The notes under the pieces were generated by a model. The model was not told where the DNA came from. It saw nothing but the letters and a program-made list of their open reading frames with translations, and ran no database searches. From Desulfomonile tiedjei (GTDB lineage Bacteria > Desulfobacterota > Desulfomonilia > Desulfomonilales > Desulfomonilaceae), in assembly GCA_016218715.1 (NCBI GenBank), contig JACRDG010000054.1:77940-134195 (forward strand): a DNA stretch of 56,256 nt, given 5' to 3'. Shown piece after piece: positions 17,180 to 29,445 of this stretch (positions are counted from its first letter, which is position 1; the number at the start of each line of letters is the position of its first letter). Position numbers and translations under genes: made by a program.

Positions 17180-17618
17180 TCTCTCACTCCTTGAGATAAG
17201 AAGCACCCGGCACATGACGTGGAGTGCGTTTTCGGTTACGAACAAGGGCTCTTTGTGATCGGGGATAAACCGGCTGGAGAAACGGTGTCGCTATCCTCGC
17301 ACGGGCGCCTCTGTCCTTCCGTCTTAAGCCTTGCATCACGCCCGTGGTCCTAACGAGAGGTCGACCGGAGAAACACAAGTTAAGCTTCAATTATGAGGAT
17401 ATCCCCCGCACTTTTGCTTGTCAAGGGATTTCTCCCCCTCAAATCTCGGCCGTTTTTCCCGTCCGCGGAGTCTGGTCGCTGCTCCGGGGAGTTGCGGGAA
17501 ACGGCTGCAGGTGCCATACTGTTTGAGGATAGCCGCCGGGCAACCGCTTGTCCTGGTTCAGCGAAACCGGGTCTCGTATTCCGGCCTCCCGGGCGCCGAT
17601 TGGGGGGACTGCTTTAGC
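17180..17618. other. Divergent intergenic region
   Basis: Separates the minus-strand RRM gene from the plus-strand TPR protein and should contain both promoters. An in-frame extension of the TPR gene to 17418 exists but lacks a ribosome binding site and a membrane-protein-like sequence. Nothing else seen. Confidence 0.5.
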
Positions 17619-20339
17619 ATGAACGTTGAATCCCAAGAACTCCGAACCATGGACACCTTTCGTGCCGAGAGCGCGACCTTTTCTGCAAAAGCGACAGGAA
17701 CCGATGTCAACCCAGCAGGCACTCGGCAGTGGGTCGGCCGTATTGCCGTGCTTTTCCTGTTCTTTTTCGGAGCAGCCCTGACCCTCCACTGGCCGGGTTT
17801 CCACGCGGGAATGGTGTACGACAGCAACGTTTGGATTCAGCAAAAGGAGCACGTCTTTGCCCGAGGGAGTCTTCAGGATATCCTCGGTATAGTCCCCGCG
17901 AGGCCTCTCTTTGTACTGAGCCTGTACGCGAATTACCTGCTCGGCGGCATGGACCCGATCCCTTTCCGGGTCGTCAACGCGGCTTTCCTGGCTGCTGCAG
18001 GGGCGGCGCTGGCCTTCCTCATTTGGCTGGTGCTTGACATAGCGGGCAACGCTGCGCCTGGAGCGGAAAGGGGTCGTAGGTGGGTATGTGCATTCCTCGG
18101 ACTCCTCTTTGTCGTCCATCCCTTACAGTCGTTCGTCGTTCTATATATCTGGCAGCGGGAAGCGCTCATGGCGTGCTTGTTCTATTTCACTGGCCTGGCG
18201 CTCTACTTCGCCGCTCGGTCGGGCAGGTTCAAACGTGTCGGTCCCGCGTACGTCGGTGCGGCGTTGCTGCTCCTTTGCGGACTCTGGAGCAAAGAGAACG
18301 TGGCCACCTTGCCGCTCGCATGGCTCGCGGGAGAACTCGTTCTCTTCCGTCCGAGTTGGCGTCACCTCTTGCGGCGAGCGCTCGTTATCGCTGCGATATC
18401 GGTGATGCCCGCAGTGATTTACGGGTACACCGTGAACGTTCTCCATGGTCCGGAGACTACTCACGCTCAGGGGATGATCAATCGCCTGCTCGGACATTAT
18501 GCTTTCAGCGGGCTCACCGTCGACCAAGTAGTCCTCACCGAGTGTCGGATATGGTTCTCCTACCTGCGCATGATTTGTGCCCCGTATTTCCATCAACTGG
18601 AATTCATAAGGGCCGAGACCGTTTCACTATCGCTGTTCGATCCGCTGGCCACAATGCCCGCGGTGGCAGGAATCGTCGGTCTGGTGGCCGCGGGGATAGG
18701 GTTGGCGAAAAAGCGCCCTGTTGCATCGTATGGAATTCTCCTGGTCGTGATCTCCCTGCTGCCCGAGTCCCTCATGATTCCGCCATATCTCTTCTTTGGG
18801 TACCGGGCTGTCCTCCCGATGGCCGGGGTTCTGATCGTCCTTTCCGAACCGCTTATTATGGCGATGTCGAAGTTGCGGGGCGCGTCTCCCCGGGGACTTT
18901 GGCTGACGGTCGCGTTCCTCACCGCGATCGCGCCGGTGGCCTATCTCTCGGCGGTGACCTATGGAGAAGCCAAACAATGGAGTTCCTTCACCTTCTGGAA
19001 AAGAGCCGCCGATCGTCTGCCACCCTTTTCCGGCCACACCGAAACCGTACCTTACCTGGACATCGTGGTGAATTCGATGCTGGAATACATCAACGTCCAG
19101 CGCTATGCCGACGCCGTGGACATCTTTGCCAGGGCCGAAGGGAGTGATCCTCCGCTCGTCGACAAGACGGGCCGGCCGGCTTTCCCGTTTGTCGGTGCAG
19201 CGGAGGTCGATAACGCGATCGACAAGTTCATAGCCACGTTCCCGACAAAACCCGACCGCGTGGGAGCCGTGCTCCTCAATCTCGGCGTGGTAGCCGGATC
19301 GATGGGGCGATCGGACGAAGCGCTCAGAATCTATCGGAAAGCCGCGGAAATCAATCCCGCGCTGACGATCGCTCACCTCAATCTCGGAGCGGGCCTGGAA
19401 CAGGCAGGCGATCTCGCCGGTGCGCTGGAAGCGTATGTGAAGGCAGTCGAATCGGATTCCCGTTCGGCGGAAGCTTGCCGAAGCCTTGGGGCCGCGCTCA
19501 CACGGGCAGGATACCTGCCCGAGGCCGTGGAGTATCTGAACCGGGCAATCCAGCTTGAACCGAATCTGTTCACGGCACGCGTCAGTCTCGGGGACGCTCT
19601 GGAGGCTTACAACAAAATCCCCTCAGCGCTGGAGGCATACCGAAAATCCCTTGAAATCGCTCCGGATTGTGTACCCGCGTACCAGGGTTTGGCCCGCCTC
19701 CACCTGAGGCTGGGCGATGTCCCCGCCGCGGTCCGGCACTTTCGCAAAGCCGTGGAACTCGATCCGCAATCCGCAGCGAACCATACCAACCTCGCGTTCG
19801 CCTTGCTCCAGTCCGGCATGCTCAGCCAAGCCCAGCACCACTATCGCGAGGCCCTCAAGCTCGACCCGCAGGACATGCTTGCGCGAAACAACCTCGGCGT
19901 GACGATGAAAAGAATGGGCAATCGGGCCGAGGCGGTTCACGTCCTGGAAGAGGCCCTGGAAAAGGACCCCACGTTCGTAACCACGTATCACAACCTTGCC
20001 GTGGTGTTGGAAGAGTCCGGACAACGGGATCGAGCCATCGCGACCCTTCGAAAGGCACTTGAAATCGACCCAGCGTCCGCGGAGATCCACCACGACCTGG
20101 CACGCAGCCTCCTAAACGCTGGGGAGATCACCGAAGCCATCGCTCACGCGAGAAAGGCTGTGCAGCACGACCCGACCCAGCCGCGGTTTTACGTCACGCT
20201 CGGTGAAGCTCTTGAACAGAGCGGCGATCTTACCGGGGCCCTCGCGCAATACAAGGCCGCGGCACGATTAAGGGACGATTCGATGCCACCCGGCACTTCG
20301 AACGGTACGATTGGTCCCGATTCGCATTCAAAGAAGTGA
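17619..20339 (+). CDS. TMTC-like membrane protein with C-terminal TPR array
   Basis: A 906-residue protein with about ten transmembrane helices (residues roughly 35-480) and a long C-terminal array of about ten TPR units (from about residue 560), for example NLGVVAGSMGRSDEALRIYRK. The order polytopic membrane domain then TPRs, and the sequence HPLQSFVVLYIWQREALMA with RPLFVLSLYANYLLGG, resemble eukaryotic TMTC O-mannosyltransferases and bacterial homologues of the GT-C fold. The usual acidic pair in the first loop appears as YDSN. The start is the ATG at 17619. The next gene encodes a secreted Thr-rich protein, a plausible acceptor (inference). The last residues (DSHSKK) are encoded by a dispersed repeat. 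Confidence 0.75.
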   Translation: MNVESQELRTMDTFRAESATFSAKATGTDVNPAGTRQWVGRIAVLFLFFFGAALTLHWPGFHAGMVYDSNVWIQQKEHVFARGSLQDILGIVPARPLFVLSLYANYLLGGMDPIPFRVVNAAFLAAAGAALAFLIWLVLDIAGNAAPGAERGRRWVCAFLGLLFVVHPLQSFVVLYIWQREALMACLFYFTGLALYFAARSGRFKRVGPAYVGAALLLLCGLWSKENVATLPLAWLAGELVLFRPSWRHLLRRALVIAAISVMPAVIYGYTVNVLHGPETTHAQGMINRLLGHYAFSGLTVDQVVLTECRIWFSYLRMICAPYFHQLEFIRAETVSLSLFDPLATMPAVAGIVGLVAAGIGLAKKRPVASYGILLVVISLLPESLMIPPYLFFGYRAVLPMAGVLIVLSEPLIMAMSKLRGASPRGLWLTVAFLTAIAPVAYLSAVTYGEAKQWSSFTFWKRAADRLPPFSGHTETVPYLDIVVNSMLEYINVQRYADAVDIFARAEGSDPPLVDKTGRPAFPFVGAAEVDNAIDKFIATFPTKPDRVGAVLLNLGVVAGSMGRSDEALRIYRKAAEINPALTIAHLNLGAGLEQAGDLAGALEAYVKAVESDSRSAEACRSLGAALTRAGYLPEAVEYLNRAIQLEPNLFTARVSLGDALEAYNKIPSALEAYRKSLEIAPDCVPAYQGLARLHLRLGDVPAAVRHFRKAVELDPQSAANHTNLAFALLQSGMLSQAQHHYREALKLDPQDMLARNNLGVTMKRMGNRAEAVHVLEEALEKDPTFVTTYHNLAVVLEESGQRDRAIATLRKALEIDPASAEIHHDLARSLLNAGEITEAIAHARKAVQHDPTQPRFYVTLGEALEQSGDLTGALAQYKAAARLRDDSMPPGTSNGTIGPDSHSKK

Positions 20340-20410
20340 TCTGGGGAGAAACCCCCTTGCCCAAACAAGTTCCCCCCGGAGTTACTCTTTAGTTTGCGGC
20401 CTGGTATGAG
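20317..20410. repeat. TIR element copy B (at the TPR gene 3' end)
   Basis: Left end GATTCGCATTCAAAGAAGTGA overlaps the last codons and stop of the TPR gene; right end GTTACTCTTTAGTTTGCGG is its degenerate inverted copy. The core has CTGGGGAGAAAC and a GTTCCCCCC complement. Confidence 0.7.
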
Positions 20411-20494
20411 AGGGTTGTGGGTGCTGACCGTGCAGGGCTGGCATGCCGGGGCTCGAAGTGGTAGACTCATTCAATGAATGGGAGTCGAGATTGA

Positions 20495-22417
<1,923 letters not shown>

Positions 22418-22615
22418 ATTTCCGGCCATGTGCTGCGAGCGGCTCCGGAGTCATTCTCCCGCGAGGAGATGCCTCCGGAACCGTCATGAAACGCACGATG
22501 AACGCTTACGAAAATCAGCCTGCGAAGTCAATCGGAAGACAGGATGACGCTCGCTTCCAGACTCTCGACCGCAACCAGAGCACGCACACTCCGTAAGCGA
22601 CGCGCGGCTCTGTTC

Positions 22616-23605
22616 CTAACCCTGTTTGACGATTTCCATGACCCGATCCCGGAACTCGCGGCTCTTCTCGTCGGGGGTCACCATCTCGATCTCTGAAGCT
22701 GAGACGACTCCCAGGCCAAGTTCCACTGCCCGTGCAATCTGTTCCTGTTCGAATATCTTCGGCTTCATGATCGCCTGATTGCTGCCAAGGGATTTCAGGA
22801 TTGCTACCCCCAGCGAGTCCGTGGCTACACGATCCGTTGAAGCAAGGAAGACGCCAGCCTTCGCGCGTTTGCCCACCATCGGGCCGCCGTCCACGAATGC
22901 TTCGATCCCGTCGAGGAGGATGATCGCGGGTTTGAAGGGCGCATTGATCTCGGCAATCATCTTGCGCTGATGCGGCGACGTGTGCAGCTCACGCATGTAC
23001 TGATACCCGTGGCGGCTCGTAGGAACACATCCCACGTGAAGCTTGAGCGACATGGTGAAGACCCCTCCGTACTGATGAGTCTTCAGGCAGCAGGTCGAAA
23101 CGAGGCATTCGGACTCCAGGATCGGTCTCGCGACGCGGAAACCGTCCTTCCAGTGGCTGTTCTCCGGTTTGACCGGTACCCAGTCTTTTTCCGCCAGGGT
23201 ATCGAAGTCGATGATCTTGACGTTGAGGTTCTTTAGAAGCGGCACAATCCCTTTCTGATCCATCACTTCACGGGTTGGTGGGTAACTCCTCTCTCCCACA
23301 CTGACGGACTTCGCTCCCATTCCCCACAATTCCTTCACCAGAGCCACAAGGGTGTCGTTATGCGTCGAACCGGGATACGCGTCCGCGGTGTTGAAATTCG
23401 GCTTGACGAGAACATCTTTGTTCTTCACCGGGTTGATCCCGAGGGTTGTCAGGGAAGTCTTCACCCCTTCCCTGCGATCGTCTGTCATGACCAGCGCAAC
23501 ACGCGTTTTCTGAGCTGCCAGGAGCTGACCTCGCTCCAGCACGGCAAGGGCGCCCCCCGCGACTCCAGCGTATTTCAGGAATTCCCTCCGACTGCATGCA
23601 CTCAT
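22616..23605 (-). CDS. Tat-exported DUF362 protein
   Basis: A 329-residue protein of the DUF362 family with an N-terminal twin-arginine signal (SRREFLKYAGVAGG), so it is probably exported folded with a cofactor. Conserved segments are VLVKPNFNTADAYPGSTH, SECLVSTCCLKTHQYGGVFTMSLK and PAIILLDGIEAFVDGGP. Some relatives carry an extra ferredoxin domain; this one does not. ATG 23605 follows AAAGGAGGGGG, and the longer frame to 23773 is not supported. It diverges from the SDR gene. Biochemical role unknown. Confidence 0.83.
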   Translation of the reverse strand: MSACSRREFLKYAGVAGGALAVLERGQLLAAQKTRVALVMTDDRREGVKTSLTTLGINPVKNKDVLVKPNFNTADAYPGSTHNDTLVALVKELWGMGAKSVSVGERSYPPTREVMDQKGIVPLLKNLNVKIIDFDTLAEKDWVPVKPENSHWKDGFRVARPILESECLVSTCCLKTHQYGGVFTMSLKLHVGCVPTSRHGYQYMRELHTSPHQRKMIAEINAPFKPAIILLDGIEAFVDGGPMVGKRAKAGVFLASTDRVATDSLGVAILKSLGSNQAIMKPKIFEQEQIARAVELGLGVVSASEIEMVTPDEKSREFRDRVMEIVKQG

Positions 23606-24026
23606 CGCCCCCTCCTTTACCATCATAAATATGATAACCGAATCCTGTACCGGGTCAATAAAGTATCCAAGCTGAGAATCTTTCGTATCGTCGGTGCATC
23701 TAAATTTCGGAAAGCTACATGATGAACGGGCCAAATTGCGGAAAGTATTGTGCCAAGTGAGGTCTGGAGTCATAAATTAGTTCGGAATGAAAGCGAGGAA
23801 TTGCAGTCCATTCATATAACGCAAGAAATTCCTTACAAAGACACATGCGGTTAGGGACTTGGCGGTCACTGGCAAACCTGGGGCGATGTTATTGGCGCCG
23901 CGGTGATCCGGGTGGCCGAGCAGCGTGGCGGTTCCCGATTTTCCTGCCAAGCACCGGCACAATCAAGTCTTGTCGGACGGTCTGAATTGCGTCAAGAGGA
24001 ACGCGGCGGGGACAAGGAGAAGCAGC
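23606..24026. other. Divergent promoter region
   Basis: About 420 bp between DUF362 (minus) and the SDR gene (plus), relatively AT-rich at 23620-23850. No gene, terminator or repeat recognised; the plus-strand side ends in the SDR ribosome binding site (AAGGAGA at 24015-24021). Confidence 0.45.
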
Positions 24027-24770
24027 ATGGACCTTCGTCTTGAAAATAAACGGGCGCTGGTAACTGGCGGCAGCCGTGGCATCGGAGCGGCCATCGTCAA
24101 ACGTCTGGCCAGCGAAGGTGCACACGTCGCACTGACCTATATAAGCAACCCCGATAAGGCCGACGAAGCGGTGAAGGCAGCCCAGGAGTTGGGCGTGAAA
24201 GCCCTGGCAATCCAAGCTGACAGCGCCGAGGCCGAGGCGGTGATTGCTGCCGTGGAGCGCACGGTACGGGAGCTGGGCGGGATCGACATTTTGGTCAACA
24301 GCGCGGGAATCGGAGTCGTTGCGCCCATCGACGACTATCGCCTCGAAGATTTTGACCGCACCCTGGCGGTGAACGTTCGAGCCGTGTTCGTCGCTACCCA
24401 GGCCGCGGTGAAGCATATGCAGGAGGGCGGGCGCATCATCAACGTCGGGAGTTGCAACGCAGAACGCATGCCCTTCGTGGGTGGCGGAGTCTATGCGATG
24501 AGCAAGGCAGCTCTCGTGGGGCTGGTCAAAGGACTTGCACGCGACCTCGGCCCGCGCGGCATCACCATTAACAACGTGCAGCCCGGTCCCACGGATACCG
24601 ATATGAACCCCGCCAACAGCGATTTCGCGAAGATGTTGCTGCAGTTCATGGCGTTGCCTCGCTATGGCACAGGCGACCAGATTGCATCGTTGGTGGCCTA
24701 TCTCGCCAGCCCGGAGGCAGCCTACGTGACGGGGGCAAGTCTGAGCATCGACGGGGGATTTACCGCGTAA
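24027..24770 (+). CDS. Short-chain dehydrogenase/reductase
   Basis: A 247-residue classical SDR of FabG type. It has the NADP-binding GGSRGIG motif (residues 14-20), the NSAG segment and the catalytic triad Ser142, Tyr156 and Lys160 (YAMSK). Classical SDRs oxidise or reduce a hydroxy/keto pair on diverse substrates; the true substrate is unknown. ATG 24027 follows AAGGAGA. It begins a plus-strand run of redox and hydrolase genes (24.0-30.7 kb), each with its own strong ribosome binding site. Confidence 0.92.
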   Translation: MDLRLENKRALVTGGSRGIGAAIVKRLASEGAHVALTYISNPDKADEAVKAAQELGVKALAIQADSAEAEAVIAAVERTVRELGGIDILVNSAGIGVVAPIDDYRLEDFDRTLAVNVRAVFVATQAAVKHMQEGGRIINVGSCNAERMPFVGGGVYAMSKAALVGLVKGLARDLGPRGITINNVQPGPTDTDMNPANSDFAKMLLQFMALPRYGTGDQIASLVAYLASPEAAYVTGASLSIDGGFTA

Positions 24771-24983
24771 TCACCCGAACAACGAACGTCAGTGAAAGTG
24801 GCGGTGGAGTTAATTCACGTAAGACAAGAAAGAGAGACAGAATTTTTGTGAGCGAATTCCTTGTAACAGCCGTTCCCCAACCATGCCGTGGAGCCAAAGC
24901 GAAGCAACGAGAGGCTCATGACCGGCGCTGGAAAGTCATGGCCGGAAGTTGACGGCTGTCTCATCGGCCGAAAGGAGAAAGTC

Positions 24984-25538
24984 ATGGGTTCGAAACTATC
25001 TATTCTCGGTTTTGCGGGCAGCCTTCGTCAAAGCTCCTTCAACAAAGCCATCTTGAGGGCCGCGCTGGAAATGGTTCCGTCCGAGGCGACGCTGGAAATC
25101 TTCGACCTCGTGGGGATTCCCCTATTCAACCAGGACCTGGAGAGTCAGCCGTCAGAGAGAGTCACTGAGTTCAAAGCGGCAATTCGCGCTGCCGATGCCT
25201 TGTTGATCGCCACCCCCGAATACAACTACTCAATGCCCGGAGTTTTGAAAAATGCCCTGGACAGTGCTTCCCGACCCTATGGTGACAACGCCTTGGATGG
25301 TAAACCGGTGGCGATCATGGGCGCTTCCATCGGTATGCTTGGCACGGCAAGAGCACAGTACCATTTGCGCCAAAGCTGCGTCTTCTTGAACATGTATCCG
25401 TTGAACCTCCCGGAGGTGATGGTGCCTTTTGTGCAGGACAAAATCGATGACAAAGGCCGCCTGACGGACCCAAAAACAAGGGAGAAAATCACCGAATTGG
25501 TCGATGCACTGATCGTTTGGGCTCGGCGACTGAAATAG
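24984..25538 (+). CDS. NADPH-dependent FMN reductase
   Basis: A 184-residue flavodoxin-fold reductase. The FMN phosphate loop is GSLRQSSFN near the N-terminus, the flavin-contacting segment is TPEYNYSMPGVLKNALD, and the end matches ChrR/YieF/azoreductase-type proteins that pass electrons from NAD(P)H through FMN to quinones or other acceptors. ATG 24984 is preferred because AAAGGAGA precedes it. Its neighbour downstream is a quinone-oxidoreductase-like MDR, so both may handle quinoid or aromatic compounds (inference). Confidence 0.92.
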   Translation: MGSKLSILGFAGSLRQSSFNKAILRAALEMVPSEATLEIFDLVGIPLFNQDLESQPSERVTEFKAAIRAADALLIATPEYNYSMPGVLKNALDSASRPYGDNALDGKPVAIMGASIGMLGTARAQYHLRQSCVFLNMYPLNLPEVMVPFVQDKIDDKGRLTDPKTREKITELVDALIVWARRLK

Positions 25539-25698
25539 AGCTGTTGCTTTGCTGCAGGGGAGAATCCGGCCAGGCAATGCTGTGAAGCGCAAATTTCGGC
25601 CTCGTGACTCCGGGTGAGTGGCATCTCACCGCGGGTAGCAAGCCTGGAATTTGCAGAATGAGTGTCTACGTAATTGGCACCCCGCTGGGGGCTGGATT

Positions 25699-26673
25699 AT
25701 GAGCGAAATTCCTGGAGCACACAAGCGCACACTTATGCAAATGATGAAAGCAGCGCGCGTCCACCAGGTCGGCGGGCTTGAAGCCATCGTGCATGAGGAG
25801 GTGTCCCGGCACGAGCCTGCCGAGGGACAGGTACTGGTCCGAGTGAAAGCGGCGGGAGTCGGTCCGTGGGATGCCTGGGTGAGGGCCGGCAAAAGTGCGC
25901 TTCAGCAGTCGTTGCCGTTAATTCTCGGATCCGACTTGTCAGGAGTTGTCGAGGACGTCGGCTCGGGTGTCTCAGCCTTCTACCCTGGGGATGAAGTATT
26001 TGGCGTGACGAATTCCCAGTTCACCGGGGCCTATGCCGAATACGCCGTCGCAGACGCTGCAATGATAGCTCACAAACCGAGGCGCCTGAGTTACGTCGAG
26101 GCTGCCTCGGTCCCGGTGGTGGCGAGCACGGCATGGCAGATGGTCTTCGATCACGGGCAGGTGGATGGCACGAAACGTGTGCTTGTGCATGGAGCTGCCG
26201 GTAATGTTGGTACCTATGCGGTGCGGCTTGCGAAGCGAGTCGGAGCCGTAGTCATCGCCACTTTCCTCACCCGCCAAGTGGATTACGTCCGCGCCCTTCG
26301 TGCAGACCAAATAATTGAGGTGCAGACTACTCGTTTCGAGGATCGGGTGAAGGACGTCGATGTCGTTATTGCCACGATCGGTGGCCAGAACCTCGACCGA
26401 TCTTTCGAAGTTCTCAAGTCTGGGGGGGTCCTCGTGTCTTCGGTCGCCATGCCTGATCAGGAAAAGGCAGGACAACACCATGTCCGAGGCGTGTTTATTC
26501 TCGTCGCCGTCACATCCGAAGTTTTGACCAAGCTTGCGGATCTGCTCGATTCAAACCAACTCACAACGAATGTCGGTGAAGTGCTGCCCCTTGCCAACGC
26601 GCGGCTGGCGCACGAGATGCTGGCCGGGAAGCCCCACAAAGGAGGCAAGATCGTCCTGGTGGTCGATGAATGA
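25699..26673 (+). CDS. MDR-family oxidoreductase (quinone-reductase-like)
   Basis: A 324-residue medium-chain dehydrogenase/reductase: N-terminal GroES-like part (VLVRVKAAGVGPWDAWVRAG, GSDLSGVVEDVG) and a Rossmann part with HGAAGNVGTYAVRLAK. The zinc-binding residues of alcohol dehydrogenases are missing, placing it among zinc-free quinone oxidoreductase-like MDRs using NADPH. The start is ATG 25699 with a weak ribosome binding site; MMKAARVHQ at 25741-25746 is an alternative start closer to the family norm. Confidence 0.88.
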   Translation: MSEIPGAHKRTLMQMMKAARVHQVGGLEAIVHEEVSRHEPAEGQVLVRVKAAGVGPWDAWVRAGKSALQQSLPLILGSDLSGVVEDVGSGVSAFYPGDEVFGVTNSQFTGAYAEYAVADAAMIAHKPRRLSYVEAASVPVVASTAWQMVFDHGQVDGTKRVLVHGAAGNVGTYAVRLAKRVGAVVIATFLTRQVDYVRALRADQIIEVQTTRFEDRVKDVDVVIATIGGQNLDRSFEVLKSGGVLVSSVAMPDQEKAGQHHVRGVFILVAVTSEVLTKLADLLDSNQLTTNVGEVLPLANARLAHEMLAGKPHKGGKIVLVVDE

Positions 26674-26794
26674 GTATCATAACCGAAGGTCATGATCCGC
26701 GAGCGCAATGCGCATCGCCGCGACAACGTACACATGCTGCGGTCTATGTCGCAGGTGTTGGGCACAAACTCCTAACTACGAAGAGGAGGAAGTC

Positions 26795-27544
26795 ATGTCT
26801 GAAAACATCGGTCGCACAAAGCGTAGCGAAAAGGGGTTACTCACGCCGGACAACTGTATTGTCGCGCTTATCGATTTCCAACCCCAGATGCTCTTTGGCG
26901 TTTCCAATTTCGACCGCCAGACGATTATCAACAATGTCGTCGCACTCGCGAAAGCCGCGAAGGTTTTCGACATCCCTGTTGTCCTCTCTACGGTTGAAAC
27001 CAAGAACTTCAGCGGAAACATGTGGCCGCAGATCGAAGCCGTCTTCCCAGACCAGGCCCCAATCGAACGATCTACCATGAACTCCTGGGACGACAAGAAC
27101 TTCGTTGCCGCGATCGAAAAGATCGGACGGAAAAAGATCGTATTGGCCGGATTGTGGACGGAAACCTGTGTTGCGCTTCCGACCGTGCAGGCTATTCACG
27201 ACGGGTACGAAGTCTATGTCGTCGAAGACTGCTGCGGCGACGTCAGCGTGCTCGCGCACGAAAATGCGATGAAGCGCATGATCCAGGCGGGTGCGAAGCC
27301 GGTTACGTCTCTTTCCGTGATGCTGGAGTGGCAACGCGACTGGGCAGAGCGCGACACGTACGACGCGGTTATGGACATCGTGAAGACTCATTGCGGAGCG
27401 TACGGCATCGGCGTGGAGTACGCATACACGATGGTGCACGGAGCGCCGGCCACGAAGTTCCCCGAATACGTCGTCTCCGGCGCCGCACATGAGGACAGGG
27501 AACGGCGTGAAGAGCCGGAATCCCCGCCCACATTCCAACACTGA
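26795..27544 (+). CDS. Isochorismatase-family hydrolase (YcaC-like)
   Basis: A 249-residue cysteine hydrolase: Asp27 in ALIDFQPQML and nucleophile Cys125 in GLWTETCVALPT, with the MNSWDDKNFV segment characteristic of the YcaC-like branch. The C-terminal extension (about 50 residues after the core) is longer than in the small family members. The substrate is unknown. ATG 26795 follows GAGGAGG. It sits directly upstream of an amidohydrolase, so the pair may process an amide-type metabolite. Confidence 0.88.
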   Translation: MSENIGRTKRSEKGLLTPDNCIVALIDFQPQMLFGVSNFDRQTIINNVVALAKAAKVFDIPVVLSTVETKNFSGNMWPQIEAVFPDQAPIERSTMNSWDDKNFVAAIEKIGRKKIVLAGLWTETCVALPTVQAIHDGYEVYVVEDCCGDVSVLAHENAMKRMIQAGAKPVTSLSVMLEWQRDWAERDTYDAVMDIVKTHCGAYGIGVEYAYTMVHGAPATKFPEYVVSGAAHEDRERREEPESPPTFQH

Positions 27545-27566
27545 TGTGCCTACAAGGGAGGCCGAC

Positions 27567-29387
27567 ATGGACGCAGACACCATAGTTCATAACGGGAAGA
27601 TCGCAACGAACGCCCTTCCGTCGTTTGTGGAAGCAATCGCGATCACCGACGGGAAAATCAGCGCTGCTGGGACAAATATCGAGATCCTGCAGCAACGTGG
27701 ACCGGCGACGAACGTGATTGACGTCCGGGGCAGAACCGTCATCCCAGGCCTGAACGATTCGCACATGCATCCGATCCGTGGCGGCCTCAACTACAACATG
27801 GAGCTTCGTTGGGATGGCGTTCCATCGCTCGTGGACGCGCTGCGGATGCTGAAGGAGCAGGCCGCGCGGACTCCTCCACCGCAGTGGGTCAGGGTGATCG
27901 GTGGGTGGACGGGGTTTCAGTTCGCCGAACGTCGCATGCCGACTCTCGACGAGATCAATCGCGTCGCACCCGATACGCCCGTGTTTGTGCTGCACCTGTA
28001 CGACCGGGCGTTTCTGAATGCCGCGGCCTTGCGGGCTGTCGGTTATACAAAAGACACGCCCGATCCACCAGCTGGTGAGATTCAGCGAGATAAGCGAGGG
28101 AACCCGACGGGGTTGCTCATCGCGCGTCCGAACGCGATGATTCTCTATTCCACGCTGGCCAAAGGCCCGAGACTCTCGCGCGAGGATCAGATGAACTCGA
28201 CGCGTCAGTTCATGCGCGAACTCAACCGCTTTGGCATCACAAGCGTCATCGACGCGGGCGGCGGTTTTCAGAACTACCCGGACGACTACGAGGTTATCGA
28301 CGAACTTCACAAGCGAGGTGAACTCACGGTTCGCGTCGCCTACAACCTGTTCACACAGAAGCCCCAGCATGAATTGGCCGACTTCCAGCGATGGACCCGG
28401 ATGACGAGCCACGGGAGGGGCGACGACTTCTACCGGATGAACGGTGCGGGTGAGATGCTCGTCTTCTCCGCGGCCGATTTCGAAGACTTTCTCGAGCCGC
28501 GGCCGGAGATGCCCCCCGTGATGGAGGACGAGCTCAAGGCGGTCGTCCGGCACCTCGTGGAAAACCGTTGGCCTTTCCGCCTCCACGCTACCTACGACGA
28601 GACGATCAGCCGTGCACTGAAAGTCTATGAAGAAGTGAATCGTGAGGTTCCATTCGAGGGTCTTCACTGGTTTTTTGACCATTGCGAGACGATATCCGAC
28701 CGCAACATAGAGCGGATCAAGGCGCTCGGCGGCGGTATCGCGGTGCAAGACCGGATGGCCTTCCAGGGCGAATATTTCGTGAATCGATACGGGGAAAGAC
28801 AAGCGCAGCGGACGCCGCCAGTCAGGCGGATGCTCGAGCTGGGCGTGCCGGTCGGCGCGGGCACGGACGCGACGCGAGTCTCAAGCTACAACCCGTTCCT
28901 CGCACTATACTGGCTGGTCACAGGCAAGACCGTCGGGGGCACTGCGCTCTACCCGGAAAGCAACCGCCTCGACCGGATGGAGGCGCTCCGCCTCTACACG
29001 GTCGGGAGCAGTTGGTTCTCTTCCGAGGAAGGGAAGAAGGGTTCACTTGTGCCGGGGCAATTGGCCGATCTTACTGTGCTCTCCGCCGATTACTTCTCGA
29101 TCTCGGAAGAGCAGATCAAACACCTTGAATCGGTACTGACCTTAGTCGGAGGCCGTATCGTCTTCGCCGCGAGCGAGTTCGGGCGCTTAGGGCCGCCGCC
29201 CCTACCGGTTAGTCCAGACTGGTCTCCGGTCAAGACGTACGGAGGGTACGCTGGAGCAGGGGTAGCGAAGAACCCTGTGCGAAGGCAGGCACACCACCAC
29301 GCTCAGGCCCGTGGAGCACATACCCACAGGTGGGTGCTCGGCGAGTCCGGGCTGTGGACCCTGGGCTGCGATTGCTTTGCCTTCTAG
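27567..29387 (+). CDS. YtcJ-like metal-dependent amidohydrolase
   Basis: A 606-residue amidohydrolase of the YtcJ/exoenzyme-regulatory type. The metal-binding HxH is HMHP in PGLNDSHMHPIRGG, later metal ligands lie in FRLHATYDE and WFFDHCE, and the catalytic Asp in GAGTDATR. The N-terminal beta domain starts ADTIVHNGKIAT. Such enzymes hydrolyse amides or related bonds on unknown small substrates. ATG 27567 follows AAGGGAGG, 22 bp after the hydrolase stop. Confidence 0.9.
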   Translation: MDADTIVHNGKIATNALPSFVEAIAITDGKISAAGTNIEILQQRGPATNVIDVRGRTVIPGLNDSHMHPIRGGLNYNMELRWDGVPSLVDALRMLKEQAARTPPPQWVRVIGGWTGFQFAERRMPTLDEINRVAPDTPVFVLHLYDRAFLNAAALRAVGYTKDTPDPPAGEIQRDKRGNPTGLLIARPNAMILYSTLAKGPRLSREDQMNSTRQFMRELNRFGITSVIDAGGGFQNYPDDYEVIDELHKRGELTVRVAYNLFTQKPQHELADFQRWTRMTSHGRGDDFYRMNGAGEMLVFSAADFEDFLEPRPEMPPVMEDELKAVVRHLVENRWPFRLHATYDETISRALKVYEEVNREVPFEGLHWFFDHCETISDRNIERIKALGGGIAVQDRMAFQGEYFVNRYGERQAQRTPPVRRMLELGVPVGAGTDATRVSSYNPFLALYWLVTGKTVGGTALYPESNRLDRMEALRLYTVGSSWFSSEEGKKGSLVPGQLADLTVLSADYFSISEEQIKHLESVLTLVGGRIVFAASEFGRLGPPPLPVSPDWSPVKTYGGYAGAGVAKNPVRRQAHHHAQARGAHTHRWVLGESGLWTLGCDCFAF

Positions 29388-29445
29388 CACTCCACCGGCT
29401 CGAGGGGAAAAAATGCCGGCTCATCCGGCTAAGAAGGAGATACCC

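Noticed and set aside
27369-28802. 477-codon minus-strand frame
   Set aside because: It lies opposite the amidohydrolase and hydrolase genes, which have clear family motifs and ribosome binding sites.
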